From assembly GCA_964577205.1 (NCBI GenBank), contig CAZNYG010000017.1, positions 1-32,309 of the forward strand: DNA of 32,309 bases. Direction: 5' to 3'. The stretch is from CAZNYG01 sp964577205 (GTDB lineage: Bacteria; Elusimicrobiota; Endomicrobiia; Endomicrobiales; CAIRNS01). Under the pieces are notes generated by a model. It was not told where the DNA came from. It saw nothing but the letters and a program-made list of their open reading frames with translations, and did not search any database. Below are positions 7,803-15,663 of the stretch, piece after piece; position 1 is the first letter of the stretch, and each line of letters starts with the position of its first letter. A program made the position numbers and the translations under genes.

Positions 7803-9521
7803 ATGATCTATAAACGGCTGCTGAAATACATCGGGCCCTATTCCGGTCGGTTCTTCGCCGCGATATGCTGCATGGCGGTCTTCTCCGGACTGACCGGAGC
7901 TACCATGTGGCTGGTAAAGAATATTTTCGACAAGATATTCATCGCGCGCGACATGCATATGCTGTATCTTGTCACGGTGCTGATACCGATCTTCTTCCTG
8001 ATCAAGGGGATAGCGGGCTACGGCCAGAATTACCTGCTTTCCTATATTTCCCAGAACGTTGTCCGGCAGCTGAGAAATGAACTTTACGACAAGCTTATTT
8101 ATCTTTCTCATGACTTTTTCGTGATGAACTCAACTCCCAGGCTCATGGCGCGCGTCACCAACGACGTCGGCGCCGTGCAGAACGCGTTGTTCCGCGTGCC
8201 GCCCAGCCTGATCCGCGACGGGCTGACCGTCATGGTCATGATCGGCGTGCTTTTCTACCTGCACTGGAAATTCGCTCTCATTTCGCTGGTCATGCTCCCT
8301 CTCGCTAGCCTTCCGCTCGCGCAGTTCGCCCGAAAAATGCGCAGCGCCTCCCGCCAGGGACAGAAACAGATGGCGGAGATCTACGCGTCGCTCCAGGAAA
8401 CACTGAGCGGCATCAGCATTATCAAGGCGTACATGCAGGAGGAACGGGAAGTAACGCGCTTCCACAGGGAGAACGACAAGTATTACGATACCCAGCAGCA
8501 GTTCATCCGGGTCGACGCCCGTTCGAGCCCCGTCATGGAATTCATGGGTTCGCTGGCGGTCACTTTTATTCTGTGGTACGGCGGGAAGGACGTCATCAAC
8601 GGCGTGTGGTCTTCCGGATCGTTCGTCGCGTTCCTGACAGCCGCGTTTTCCATGTATCAGCCCATAAAGAATTTCTCCCAGACCAATTCGCTTATACAGC
8701 AGGCCTTCGCGGGCACTGAGCGGATATTTGAGATCCTTGACGCCAAACCTACGATCGTAGATCGTCCGGAAGCGCGCGAACTCATGAGTTTCGAACGCGA
8801 TATCGTGTTCCGTGACACGCTTTTTCATTACCCCGAAAAGCAGAACGTCCTCATGGACATAAACCTTACCATCAAAAAAGGCGAGGTCGTCGCGCTTGTC
8901 GGGCCTTCCGGTTCCGGAAAAACATCGATCGCCAACCTGCTCCTGCGTTTCTATGAAGCGCAGGGCGGCGTGATCGAGATCGACGGGAACGATGTCCGCG
9001 GTATCACGCTGGGTTCCCTGCGCTCCAAGATTGGCATCGTGCCGCAGGAGATACTGCTTTTCAACGAATCTGTCCGCTACAATATCGCCTACAGCCGCCC
9101 CGACGCGACGGATGAAGAGGTCATGGCCGCCGCGAAGGTGGCCAACGCCCACCAGTTCGTTTCACGCATGCCGGAAGGATATGCCACGGTTATCGGTGAA
9201 CGGGGCGTAAAGATCTCCGGAGGCGAGCGCCAGCGCATCGCCATCGCGCGGGCCATCCTCAAGAACCCGCCCATACTGGTCCTGGACGAAGCGACAAGCG
9301 CGCTGGACGCTGAATCGGAAAAACTTGTCCAGGAAGCTATAGAGAACCTGATGGCCAACCGCACGGTCATCCTTATCGCTCACCGCCTCGCGACGGTCAA
9401 GAAAGCCGACCGCATCGTCGTCCTCGACCGCGGCCTGATCGTGGAACAGGGAACGCACCAGGAACTGCTCGGCAACGAAGGGATCTATGCCAAACTGCAC
9501 AACCTGCAGATCCTTCAATAA
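7803..9521 (+). CDS. msbA: MsbA-type lipid A flippase (ABC exporter)
   Basis: I start at the ATG preceded by AGAGGA rather than at an ATG 57 bp upstream that lacks a ribosome site; this gives 572 aa, close to MsbA. The first 300 residues are a six-helix type I exporter domain. The nucleotide-binding domain has Walker A GPSGSGKT (367-374), Q-loop Q415, signature ISGGERQ (471-477), Walker B ILVLDEA (491-497) and switch H527 in LIAHRLA. Placement 97 bp after lpxB supports a role in flipping core-lipid A across the inner membrane. A short GC hairpin (CGGC-TGAA-GCCG) lies in the gap. A general lipid or drug exporter cannot be excluded from the domain alone. Confidence 0.88.
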   Translation: MIYKRLLKYIGPYSGRFFAAICCMAVFSGLTGATMWLVKNIFDKIFIARDMHMLYLVTVLIPIFFLIKGIAGYGQNYLLSYISQNVVRQLRNELYDKLIYLSHDFFVMNSTPRLMARVTNDVGAVQNALFRVPPSLIRDGLTVMVMIGVLFYLHWKFALISLVMLPLASLPLAQFARKMRSASRQGQKQMAEIYASLQETLSGISIIKAYMQEEREVTRFHRENDKYYDTQQQFIRVDARSSPVMEFMGSLAVTFILWYGGKDVINGVWSSGSFVAFLTAAFSMYQPIKNFSQTNSLIQQAFAGTERIFEILDAKPTIVDRPEARELMSFERDIVFRDTLFHYPEKQNVLMDINLTIKKGEVVALVGPSGSGKTSIANLLLRFYEAQGGVIEIDGNDVRGITLGSLRSKIGIVPQEILLFNESVRYNIAYSRPDATDEEVMAAAKVANAHQFVSRMPEGYATVIGERGVKISGGERQRIAIARAILKNPPILVLDEATSALDAESEKLVQEAIENLMANRTVILIAHRLATVKKADRIVVLDRGLIVEQGTHQELLGNEGIYAKLHNLQILQ

Positions 9522-9554
9522 AAACCATAACAGCGTTCATTAGGAGCTTAATTT

Positions 9555-10550
9555 ATGAAGAAAACGTTTCTTGTAAGTATTTCCATACTGATCGCCGGGA
9601 CGGTTACCGTTTTCGCCAGGCCTCAGCCGCCGACCACGTATAACACGTTTGACGGAACTCTTCCGGGCGCGCGGCCGATGGCGATGGGATACGCTTTTGC
9701 CGCGCTGGAGGGGGACCCTGCCGCGATAGCCTATAATCCAGCGGGCCTTCTGGGATTGGAGAAAAGCCTCTTCGCGTTATCTTATGAGACCGCCCGTCAA
9801 AGCGAACTTACTGGAGATCAGAAGTACGGCTCTGAAATGCTGAGGGGGAGGAACATGAACTTTCTCGCTATTGCCGTTTCGCGCGGCGCGATATCGTGGA
9901 GGCCTCTGGCGGACGCCGAAACCACGACAACGGGCCCCGGCGCGGGCGACTTCCACACGCGCGAAATAAAGGTGAACAAATATACCTTTTCAGCCGCCCA
10001 GCAGAGCAGCGAAAAGATGGCCGCGGGCCTTTCCCTGTCTTATCTCAGCGGCAGCATCTCCGAGTACGGCATCGCCGGATCTCCGTTCGCCGGCATTTCG
10101 AACGGGTACGGATTATCTGCCGACCTTGGATTCATTTATACCCTGTCGCAGCAGATGAGATTCGGGCTTTCCCTGGAAAATCTCGGCGGAACCCTGTGGT
10201 GGGACGATTATGAGAAGGACCAGCTTCCTTTCGTCTTCCGGGGAGGATTCGCGTTCCAGATCCCGGGCGCGACTACCTTTGCCGCCGATATCGAGAAACG
10301 GTATTACCGCAAAGACGGCGACGAAGAGCAGATAACGCACTTCGGCCTCGAGCAGGCGCTGGGGAAAAGCATGGCGCTCCGGGCGGGGACTTACGGCACG
10401 GACCTTAACGATAAGAACAAGTCCCGTGTCACGTTCGGGCTCGGATACGGCGTTAACGATTATCAACTGGGGCTGGCGGGAGAAAAATACGCGGTGAACG
10501 ATATCGACGTTTACCGCTATGTGTTAAGCCTCGCGATACCCATCCAGTGA
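9555..10550 (+). CDS. PorV/UPF0164-like outer-membrane beta-barrel protein
   Basis: This 331-aa protein with a signal peptide (cleavage near VFA-RP) carries PGARPMAMGYAFAALEGDP then AIAYNPAGL in its mature N-terminus, the same motif family as FadL/PorV. It continues with amphipathic beta strands and phrases typical of the family such as GLSADLGFIY, RFGLSLENLGG and TFAADIEKRYY. It is shorter than the two FadL-like copies upstream and closer to PorV/PorQ barrels, which in Bacteroidetes help shuttle secreted proteins. No type IX secretion genes are in view, so a role in lipid or protein handling at the outer membrane is only a guess. It follows msbA by 33 bp with an AGGAG ribosome site. Confidence 0.75.
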   Translation: MKKTFLVSISILIAGTVTVFARPQPPTTYNTFDGTLPGARPMAMGYAFAALEGDPAAIAYNPAGLLGLEKSLFALSYETARQSELTGDQKYGSEMLRGRNMNFLAIAVSRGAISWRPLADAETTTTGPGAGDFHTREIKVNKYTFSAAQQSSEKMAAGLSLSYLSGSISEYGIAGSPFAGISNGYGLSADLGFIYTLSQQMRFGLSLENLGGTLWWDDYEKDQLPFVFRGGFAFQIPGATTFAADIEKRYYRKDGDEEQITHFGLEQALGKSMALRAGTYGTDLNDKNKSRVTFGLGYGVNDYQLGLAGEKYAVNDIDVYRYVLSLAIPIQ

Positions 10551-12004
10551 CCTGCGAAGATCTTGCCGGACAGATCCTTCAGTATCTCCCCGGCGCCGAC
10601 CTGTCGGCGGTGAACAAGGCGTACTCCTTTGCCGAGGAGGCGCACAGCGGACAGAAACGCGCGTCGGGAGACGGCTACTTTACCCACTGCGAGGCGGTCG
10701 CGGGCATCCTGACCGGCCTTCATCTGGATCCCCCGACCATCGCCGCCGCGCTTCTGCACGATGTCCTTGAAGACACCGGGGCCACGGCAGCCGTCCTCTC
10801 CCGCGAATTCGGCCCCGAGATCACTTCGATGGTCGAAGGCCTTACGGCCATCAGTTCGCTCCATTTTCATGACCGGGAAACAGCGCAGGCCGAGAACTGG
10901 CGCAAGATGCTGCTCGCGGTGGCCAAAGACATCCGCATCATCATCATCAAGCTCGCAGACCGCCTTCATAACATGCGTACCGTCGGTTTTCTGCCGGAGG
11001 ACCGGCGCGCGAAACTCGCCTCGGAATCGCTGACGCTGTTCGCTCCCTTCGCCCACCGGCTCGGGATCACCCGGATCAAGAACGAACTGGAAGAACTGTC
11101 CTTTGCCGAACTCTACCCGGAAGAATACTCCCGGATCAAAATATCCGTGAACGACCGGCAGGAAGACGCCCTCCACGCCGTTGAATCGTGGAGGGGAACG
11201 CTAAGCCTGATCCTGGCCGGATCCGGGATCCTCTACCGCCTGAACGCCCGCACCAAGACCCCTTACGGCATTTTCTGCAAAATGCGCCGCTTCGGGCGCG
11301 CTTTCGAGGACATCCAGGATATAATCGGCCTGAGGATCATCACCGACACCGAAGATCACTGTTATTCCCTGCTTGGCATCATCACCGCGGCGTGCGCGCC
11401 CCTTCCGGACTCGATGACCGATTACATCCGCTTCCCTAAAGGAAATATGTACCAGTCCATCCATATCACGGTCGGGGACCCGCGGCTGGGGCTCGCGGAG
11501 ATCCAGATCCGCACGGAGGAAATGCACCGGCACGCGGAGTACGGGGTAGCCGCCCACTGGCGCTACAAGGAATCTGCGGACGGCCCGGCCGGGAAAGCAT
11601 TGTCATCCGCCTCGAGGGTGGACGAATACATGGACTGGCTCAAGCATATCCTCGAATGGCAGGAAGACCTTACCGACGCCCGGGAGTTTTTGTCGGGGCT
11701 CACGACCGCCTGCGCGTTCGACGAGATCTATGTGTTCACGCCGAAGAAAGACGTCATCCGCCTCCCCGAAGGAGCCACGCCGCTCGACCTCGCCTACGCG
11801 GTCCATTCCGATATCGGCGACCACTGCTGCGGGGCTAAGGTCGGAGGAAAAATGGTTCCGCTTACGCACACGCTCCGCAGCGGAGAGGCCTGCGAGATAG
11901 TCACCGACAGTAACGTCGTCCCGGGGCTGCACTGGCTCGAGATCGCCGTTACCCCTCACGCCCGTTCCAGGATACGCCGCTATCTACGCGACAAAAAGGC
12001 ATAA
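10547..12004 (+). CDS. relA: Short RelA/SpoT homologue: (p)ppGpp hydrolase/synthetase plus TGS, no regulatory C-terminus
   Basis: The GTG start overlaps the previous stop (GTGA). In 485 aa the order is an HD hydrolase domain with H71-D72, E75-D76 (HDVLEDT) and D138 (KLADRLHNMRT); a synthetase domain with R235-x-K237, D258, the YQS motif at 302-304 and E318 in EIQIRTEEMH; then a TGS domain about 393-455. The protein stops about 30 residues after TGS, so the helical, zinc-finger and ACT/RRM parts of long Rel/RelA/SpoT (usually 700+ aa) are missing. A terminator and the opposed rpmB follow at once, so this is a real short form rather than a visible frameshift. Both catalytic centres look intact, suggesting a bifunctional enzyme with altered ribosome or amino-acid control. 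Confidence 0.9.
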   Translation: MTCEDLAGQILQYLPGADLSAVNKAYSFAEEAHSGQKRASGDGYFTHCEAVAGILTGLHLDPPTIAAALLHDVLEDTGATAAVLSREFGPEITSMVEGLTAISSLHFHDRETAQAENWRKMLLAVAKDIRIIIIKLADRLHNMRTVGFLPEDRRAKLASESLTLFAPFAHRLGITRIKNELEELSFAELYPEEYSRIKISVNDRQEDALHAVESWRGTLSLILAGSGILYRLNARTKTPYGIFCKMRRFGRAFEDIQDIIGLRIITDTEDHCYSLLGIITAACAPLPDSMTDYIRFPKGNMYQSIHITVGDPRLGLAEIQIRTEEMHRHAEYGVAAHWRYKESADGPAGKALSSASRVDEYMDWLKHILEWQEDLTDAREFLSGLTTACAFDEIYVFTPKKDVIRLPEGATPLDLAYAVHSDIGDHCCGAKVGGKMVPLTHTLRSGEACEIVTDSNVVPGLHWLEIAVTPHARSRIRRYLRDKKA

Positions 12005-12050
12005 AAAAACCGGACCGGACATACCCGTATGGGGGGATGCCTGATCCGGC
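12003..12050 (-). terminator. Rho-independent terminator of rpmB
   Basis: Read on the - strand, a long imperfect hairpin (outer stem CCGGA/TCCGG at 12010-12014 and 12045-12049, inner ATGCC/GG-CAT pairing) is followed by a run of T (A-run 12003-12009 on the + strand). On the + strand no U-run follows, so it serves rpmB, though the hairpin lies just after the relA stop as well. Confidence 0.65.
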
Positions 12051-12076
12051 AAAAAAATACTATAATAACTGTGGCG

Positions 12077-12268
12077 TCAGATCGCTTTTTTCACTTTGCC
12101 GGAGCGGAGGCATCCGGTGCAGACATAGGCGCGGCATGTCTTGCCTTCGACGACGATCCGCAGGCTCTGCAGGTTCGGACGGAAAATACGGTTTGTGGCG
12201 CGGTGGGAATGGCTGATGGTTTTTCCGGACATCGGGCCTTTTCCGCACACTGAACACTTGAATGACAT
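12077..12268 (-). CDS. rpmB: 50S ribosomal protein bL28
   Basis: The 63-aa product begins MSFKCSVCGKGPM and ends LRSGKVKKAI. The start is fixed by GGAGG about 10 bases upstream (GGAGGTAATACCG-ATG); an ATG 15 bases further out precedes the ribosome site and is not used. The family pattern is clear: C.VCGK.P..G..ISHSHR.T.R.F.PNLQ and a C-terminal CTGCLRSGKV. Two CxxC pairs show the zinc-binding (C+) form of bL28, which assembles into the large ribosomal subunit. It is a single-gene unit with its own promoter and terminator, divergent from recG. Confidence 0.96.
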   Translation of the reverse strand: MSFKCSVCGKGPMSGKTISHSHRATNRIFRPNLQSLRIVVEGKTCRAYVCTGCLRSGKVKKAI

Positions 12269-12316
12269 CGGTATTACCTCCATGCGTTAATTGTTTCTTT
12301 ATCCGCTGAAGTCTTA

Positions 12317-12345
12317 TTTATATCATATTTATTAAGGATTTTCAA
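12317..12345 (-). promoter_or_regulatory. Extended -10 sigma70-type promoter for rpmB
   Basis: On the - strand TTGAAA (12345-12340) is followed by exactly 17 bases and TATAAA (12322-12317), with TG one base before the -10 (TGATATAAA). This is a strong housekeeping-type promoter about 50 bp before the rpmB start. It overlaps the ribosome-site region of divergent recG. Confidence 0.75.
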
Positions 12346-12346
12346 G

Positions 12347-14458
12347 ATGGCCGCAGGCATACCCCTGGACACTTCCATTCAATACCTCAAAGGCGTCGGC
12401 CCCCGCAGGGCGGCGCTCTTTGAGCGTTTGGGAGTATCGACCGTACGTGACCTGATGGGCTATTTTCCGCGCGAGTATGACGACCGCAGGAACGCCACGA
12501 TGATAGCCCGTATGGCCGGGGGGGAAAAGGTGACGGTACAGGGCGTGGTACAGGCCGCGGACAAGATGTCGCTCAGCCAGGGGCTTTCCGTTTTCAAGGT
12601 CGCTTTCGCTGACCGCTCCGGAGTCGCGATGGCATCCTTCTTCCGCAAAAGCAATCCATACCACCGCCACGACGTGTTCTCAACGCTGAAAAGCAGCTTT
12701 GTTCCTGGCGCGCATGTCTGGTTCAGCGGCGTCTGCGAATACATGTTCGGCAAAAAAGAGATCAGGGTCGAGGACTACGAAATTATACCCGCCGGCGCTT
12801 CGCCTGATGAGCCGGTCAATTTCAAGCGTATACTGCCGGTCTACCCGCTCACCGAAGGGCTCAGCCAGAAATGGCTCCGCTCCTTCCTGCGCGAGGCCAT
12901 TCATGTTCACGCCGGAGAGTGGATCGATATCCTGCCGCCGGCGTTGCGCGAAAAATACCGTTTCATACCGGCGTCCGATGCTTTGAAGGAGATCCATTTC
13001 CCCACGGATTTTACCCGCGCTGAACAGGCGCGCCAGCGTCTGGCTTTCGACGAGTTCCTGCTGCTCGAATCCGCCCTTATCCTGTCGAAGTCCGGCGCCG
13101 GCGCCGTAAAGAAGCCGCAGTCATACGATATCAAAAAAACGCTGCTGACCCCGTTCAAGGAAAAACTGCGTTTCGAATTCACCCCGGCCCAGAAAAAGGC
13201 CATCAACGAACTGTTCTCCGACATGCAGGAACCCGAGCCTATGAACCGCCTGCTGATGGGGGACGTCGGCTCCGGTAAGACGGTCGTGGCGTTGAGCGCC
13301 ATGCTCCTCGCCGTTGAGAACGGCTGCCAGGCCGCGCTCCTCGCCCCGACCGAGATCCTCGCGGAGCAGCATTACCTGACGCTCCGGTCCTTTCTTGAGG
13401 GGCTGCCCGTTACCTGCGGGCTGCTGACGGGGAAAACCTCCTCGAAAAAGAAGGAACGCGCCAGACTGCTTAAAAGCATCGAAGACGGGGATGTCTCGAT
13501 AATCGTCGGGACGCACGCGCTGCTTGAAAAAGACATCCGTTTCAAATGCCTCTCCCTGATCGTTATCGACGAACAGCACCGGTTCGGCGTGCTTCAGAGA
13601 GCGGCGCTCCAGTCGAAAAGCGCCCATCCGGACGTGCTGCTCATGACGGCGACACCCATTCCCCGCACGCTGGCGTTGACGGTATACGGCGACATGGATG
13701 TGTCGGTCATCGACCGTCTGCCTCCCGGCCGTCAGAAGATCACGACGGTCCACCGCATGGAGTTCGAAGCGTGGGAGCTGATACGCCGGGAGATAGCAGC
13801 CGGCCGCCAGGCCTACATCGTCTATCCGCTGGTCGAAGAATCCGACAAGGTCGAGCTCAAAGCGGCCGTCGAGGAAGCGACCATGCTGTCAAGGACCGTT
13901 TTCAGGGATTTCCGCGTCGGCCTTCTCCACGGGCAGATGACCGCCGAGGCGAAGGACGCGGCCATGCGCACCTTCAGGGAAGGCTCTTTCGATATCCTGA
14001 TCGCGACCACGGTCATCGAAGTGGGCATCGACGTGCCGAACGCCACGGTCATGGTCATTCAGCACGCGGACCGTTTCGGCCTGTCCACGCTCCACCAGTT
14101 GAGGGGAAGGGTCGGCAGAGGTACCGCTCCTTCGACCTGCGTGCTGCTCGGCGCTCCGAAAAACGATGTCTCTAAACGGCGCATCGCGGCGATGCTCTCG
14201 ACCACCGACGGTTTCAAACTGGCGGAAGAAGACCTCGCCATCCGCGGCCCGGGGGAATTCTTCGGCACCGCCCAGCACGGCATGCCCGCATTCCGCGCCG
14301 CCAACCTCGTCACCGACACCCGCCTCATAGAGCAGGCCCGCGCCCTGGCCCGGGACACCATTGAATCCGATCCCCCGCTCCACCGTCCCGAACACGCCCC
14401 GCTCGCCGCCGAACTCCGCCGCGCCTTCACCCACCGCCTCAGATTAATAAGGATCTAG
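12347..14458 (+). CDS. recG: ATP-dependent DNA helicase RecG
   Basis: This 703-aa protein is close to the standard RecG length. The N-terminal wedge/OB region opens with LKGVGPRRAALFERLGV. Superfamily 2 helicase motifs follow: Walker A GDVGSGKT (305-312), APTEILAEQH, DEQH box (408-411, in VIDEQHRFG), MTATPIPRTLAL, TTVIEVGIDVPNA and HQLRGRVGRG. RecG reverses stalled forks and branch-migrates Holliday junctions. A weak promoter (TTGTTT, 18 bp, TATTTA near 12291-12320) can be drawn in the divergent spacer. The TAG stop (14456-14458) lies inside the first copy of a GATCTAGGG repeat belonging to the neighbouring mobile element, so the final few codons may derive from that boundary. Confidence 0.97.
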   Translation: MAAGIPLDTSIQYLKGVGPRRAALFERLGVSTVRDLMGYFPREYDDRRNATMIARMAGGEKVTVQGVVQAADKMSLSQGLSVFKVAFADRSGVAMASFFRKSNPYHRHDVFSTLKSSFVPGAHVWFSGVCEYMFGKKEIRVEDYEIIPAGASPDEPVNFKRILPVYPLTEGLSQKWLRSFLREAIHVHAGEWIDILPPALREKYRFIPASDALKEIHFPTDFTRAEQARQRLAFDEFLLLESALILSKSGAGAVKKPQSYDIKKTLLTPFKEKLRFEFTPAQKKAINELFSDMQEPEPMNRLLMGDVGSGKTVVALSAMLLAVENGCQAALLAPTEILAEQHYLTLRSFLEGLPVTCGLLTGKTSSKKKERARLLKSIEDGDVSIIVGTHALLEKDIRFKCLSLIVIDEQHRFGVLQRAALQSKSAHPDVLLMTATPIPRTLALTVYGDMDVSVIDRLPPGRQKITTVHRMEFEAWELIRREIAAGRQAYIVYPLVEESDKVELKAAVEEATMLSRTVFRDFRVGLLHGQMTAEAKDAAMRTFREGSFDILIATTVIEVGIDVPNATVMVIQHADRFGLSTLHQLRGRVGRGTAPSTCVLLGAPKNDVSKRRIAAMLSTTDGFKLAEEDLAIRGPGEFFGTAQHGMPAFRAANLVTDTRLIEQARALARDTIESDPPLHRPEHAPLAAELRRAFTHRLRLIRI

Positions 14459-14488
14459 GGATCTAGGGGACGGGGATCTAGGGGACGG
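14452..14488 (+). repeat. Tandem GATCTAGGG(GACGG) direct repeats at the recG / mobile element junction
   Basis: GATCTAGGG occurs three times in a row (from 14452, 14460 and 14475), the last two extended to GATCTAGGGGACGG. The first copy contains the recG stop codon; the last runs into the left terminal inverted repeat of the transposase element. A related GGGGACGGGGAT word also occurs inside the transposase gene near 15213. These look like accumulated element-end sequences. Confidence 0.7.
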
Positions 14489-14510
14489 AGTCAGGTAGTC
14501 AGGTATTGAC
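14479..14510 (+). repeat. Left terminal inverted repeat of the transposase element
   Basis: It starts TAGGGGACGGAG and contains two adjacent GTCAGGTA units, ending TTGAC. It matches the reverse complement of 15527-15558 at 31 of 32 positions. The one difference creates the TTGACA -35 box of the transposase promoter. Confidence 0.85.
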
Positions 14511-14534
14511 AGGCTTTTAAATAAGAAGTATACT
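14506..14534 (+). promoter_or_regulatory. Transposase promoter partly inside the left inverted repeat
   Basis: TTGACA (14506-14511), a 17-base spacer and TATACT (14529-14534) form a near-consensus promoter. Only seven bases separate the -10 from the ATG at 14542 and there is no Shine-Dalgarno, so transcription should start at or next to the start codon (leaderless mRNA). Confidence 0.75.
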
Positions 14535-14541
14535 AACTACC

Positions 14542-15546
14542 ATGCCACGACATAGACGATTGGAAATACCAGGCGCGATATATCATGTAATTGCCCGCGG
14601 GTTGGAGCGACGCGAGATATTCCGCGACGATAATGACAGAAATGAGTTTCTCAGAAGATTTTCAGAAGGACTGAAGAAGACCGGCAGTAAGTGCTATGGT
14701 TGGGTGTTGATGCCCAACCATTTTCATTTGCTGATTGCTTCGGGCAAACGGCCTTTAAGCGATCTGATGAGAAAACTCTTGACCGGGTACGCTTTATATT
14801 TCAACCATCGCTACAAACGATGCGGATACGTCTATCAAAACAGGTACAAGCCGATACTCTGTCAGGAGCAAACATATCTACTTGAACTGGTCCGGTATAT
14901 TCATCTCAATCCGGTTCGCTCACACCGTTTAAAAGATGCCACGGAACTGAGCAATTATAAATGGACAGGTCATGCGACAATAACCGGGAACGTTAAAAGT
15001 GAATGGCAATCTGTTGATGAAGTCCTTGAAAGATTCGGGAGCAAGAGAAGTGATGCGATCAAAGGATATATCGAGTATATCAAGGATGGAGAAAAGATGG
15101 GACACCGGGACGAACTGGCGGGAGGGGGGCTGAGACGCAGCGCGGGAGGATGGCACGGGGTGATGGAATTAAGAAGTTCAAAAGAATACTGGCGTGGCGA
15201 TGAGCGGATACTGGGGGACGGGGATTTCGTCAACCGGGTTCTATCGGAGTCCGAAGAGGAACTTACAAGAAGGACCCACTTGCAACAATCGGGATGGGAT
15301 ATCGATAAGATCGTCAAAAGAGCCTGTGAAATACTGGAAATAAAAGAAGCAGATGTGAAGAGAAGGGGAAAGAATAACAAAGTATCGCAAGCCAGAAGCA
15401 TGATAGCCTATTGGGGGAACAAAGAACTGGGTGTCAAAGCCACCGACCTGGCGCGGTATTTCGGGATATCGAAACAATCGATCAGCGAAGCGATCCAAAG
15501 AGGCGAGATAATAGTCAATAAAAATGGTCATTACCTGACTACCTGA
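14542..15546 (+). CDS. Y1/HUH (REP-associated, IS200-like) transposase with C-terminal DnaA-like helix-turn-helix
   Basis: This 334-aa protein opens RHRRLEIPGAIYHVIARG and has the HUH metal motif H60-F61-H62 in MPNHFHLLI. RYIHLNPVR (118-126) contains Y119, the likely nucleophile (Y112 is an alternative). Such enzymes cut and join single-stranded DNA at hairpin-forming ends. The last third (about 245-330) resembles the DnaA C-terminal DNA-binding domain: IDKIVKRACEIL then ARSMIAYWGNKELGVKATDL and FGISKQSISEA. RAYT-type proteins with such a tail are known. The last codons and stop are encoded within the right inverted repeat. The gene appears intact. Base composition is more AT-rich than its neighbours, indicating recent arrival. 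Confidence 0.92.
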   Translation: MPRHRRLEIPGAIYHVIARGLERREIFRDDNDRNEFLRRFSEGLKKTGSKCYGWVLMPNHFHLLIASGKRPLSDLMRKLLTGYALYFNHRYKRCGYVYQNRYKPILCQEQTYLLELVRYIHLNPVRSHRLKDATELSNYKWTGHATITGNVKSEWQSVDEVLERFGSKRSDAIKGYIEYIKDGEKMGHRDELAGGGLRRSAGGWHGVMELRSSKEYWRGDERILGDGDFVNRVLSESEEELTRRTHLQQSGWDIDKIVKRACEILEIKEADVKRRGKNNKVSQARSMIAYWGNKELGVKATDLARYFGISKQSISEAIQRGEIIVNKNGHYLTT

Positions 15547-15558
15547 CTCCGTCCCCTA
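15527..15558 (+). repeat. Right terminal inverted repeat of the transposase element
   Basis: It contains TACCTGAC twice in tandem and ends CTCCGTCCCCTA, the inverted copy of 14479-14510. It overlaps the last six codons and stop of the transposase gene. Confidence 0.85.
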
Positions 15559-15587
15559 TGCTTTCTTGTTGTTGGCTTTAATGGGAA

Positions 15588-15616
15588 TTGACTTCATTTG
15601 CCTTTTATGGCATAAT
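15588..15616 (+). promoter_or_regulatory. Promoter of the PEP-CTERM gene
   Basis: TTGACT (15588-15593), 17 bases, then CATAAT (15611-15616), with TG one base before the -10 (extended -10). It lies 30 bp outside the transposable element and about 48 bp before the start codon. Confidence 0.65.
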
Positions 15617-15663
15617 ACAGGACATCGAGATCTTGACCTGATCCGAAAAGGGGTGACACGAAA

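Larger units (their letters stand above)
14479..15558 (+). mobile_element. RAYT/IS200-like single-gene element with 32-bp terminal inverted repeats
   Basis: The left end (14479-14510) and right end (15527-15558) are inverted copies of a 32-base sequence with one mismatch (left T, right A near the inner edge). Each end holds a tandem GTCAGGTA doublet and GGGGACGG at the outer tip. The only gene inside encodes a Y1/HUH transposase. The element contrasts with its GC-rich neighbours by lower GC and AT-rich codons, as expected for transferred DNA. No target-site duplication is evident. REP-associated transposases classically use short palindromic repeats at both flanks, and the arrangement fits that, but with unusually long, matched ends. 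Confidence 0.8.

Noticed and set aside
8130..9152. Antisense open frame opposite msbA (340 codons)
   Set aside because: Shadow of the ABC transporter; no recognisable domain or start signal.
14452..14510. CRISPR-like short repeat series
   Set aside because: Units are adjacent without spacers and belong to a transposon border; no cas genes are present.
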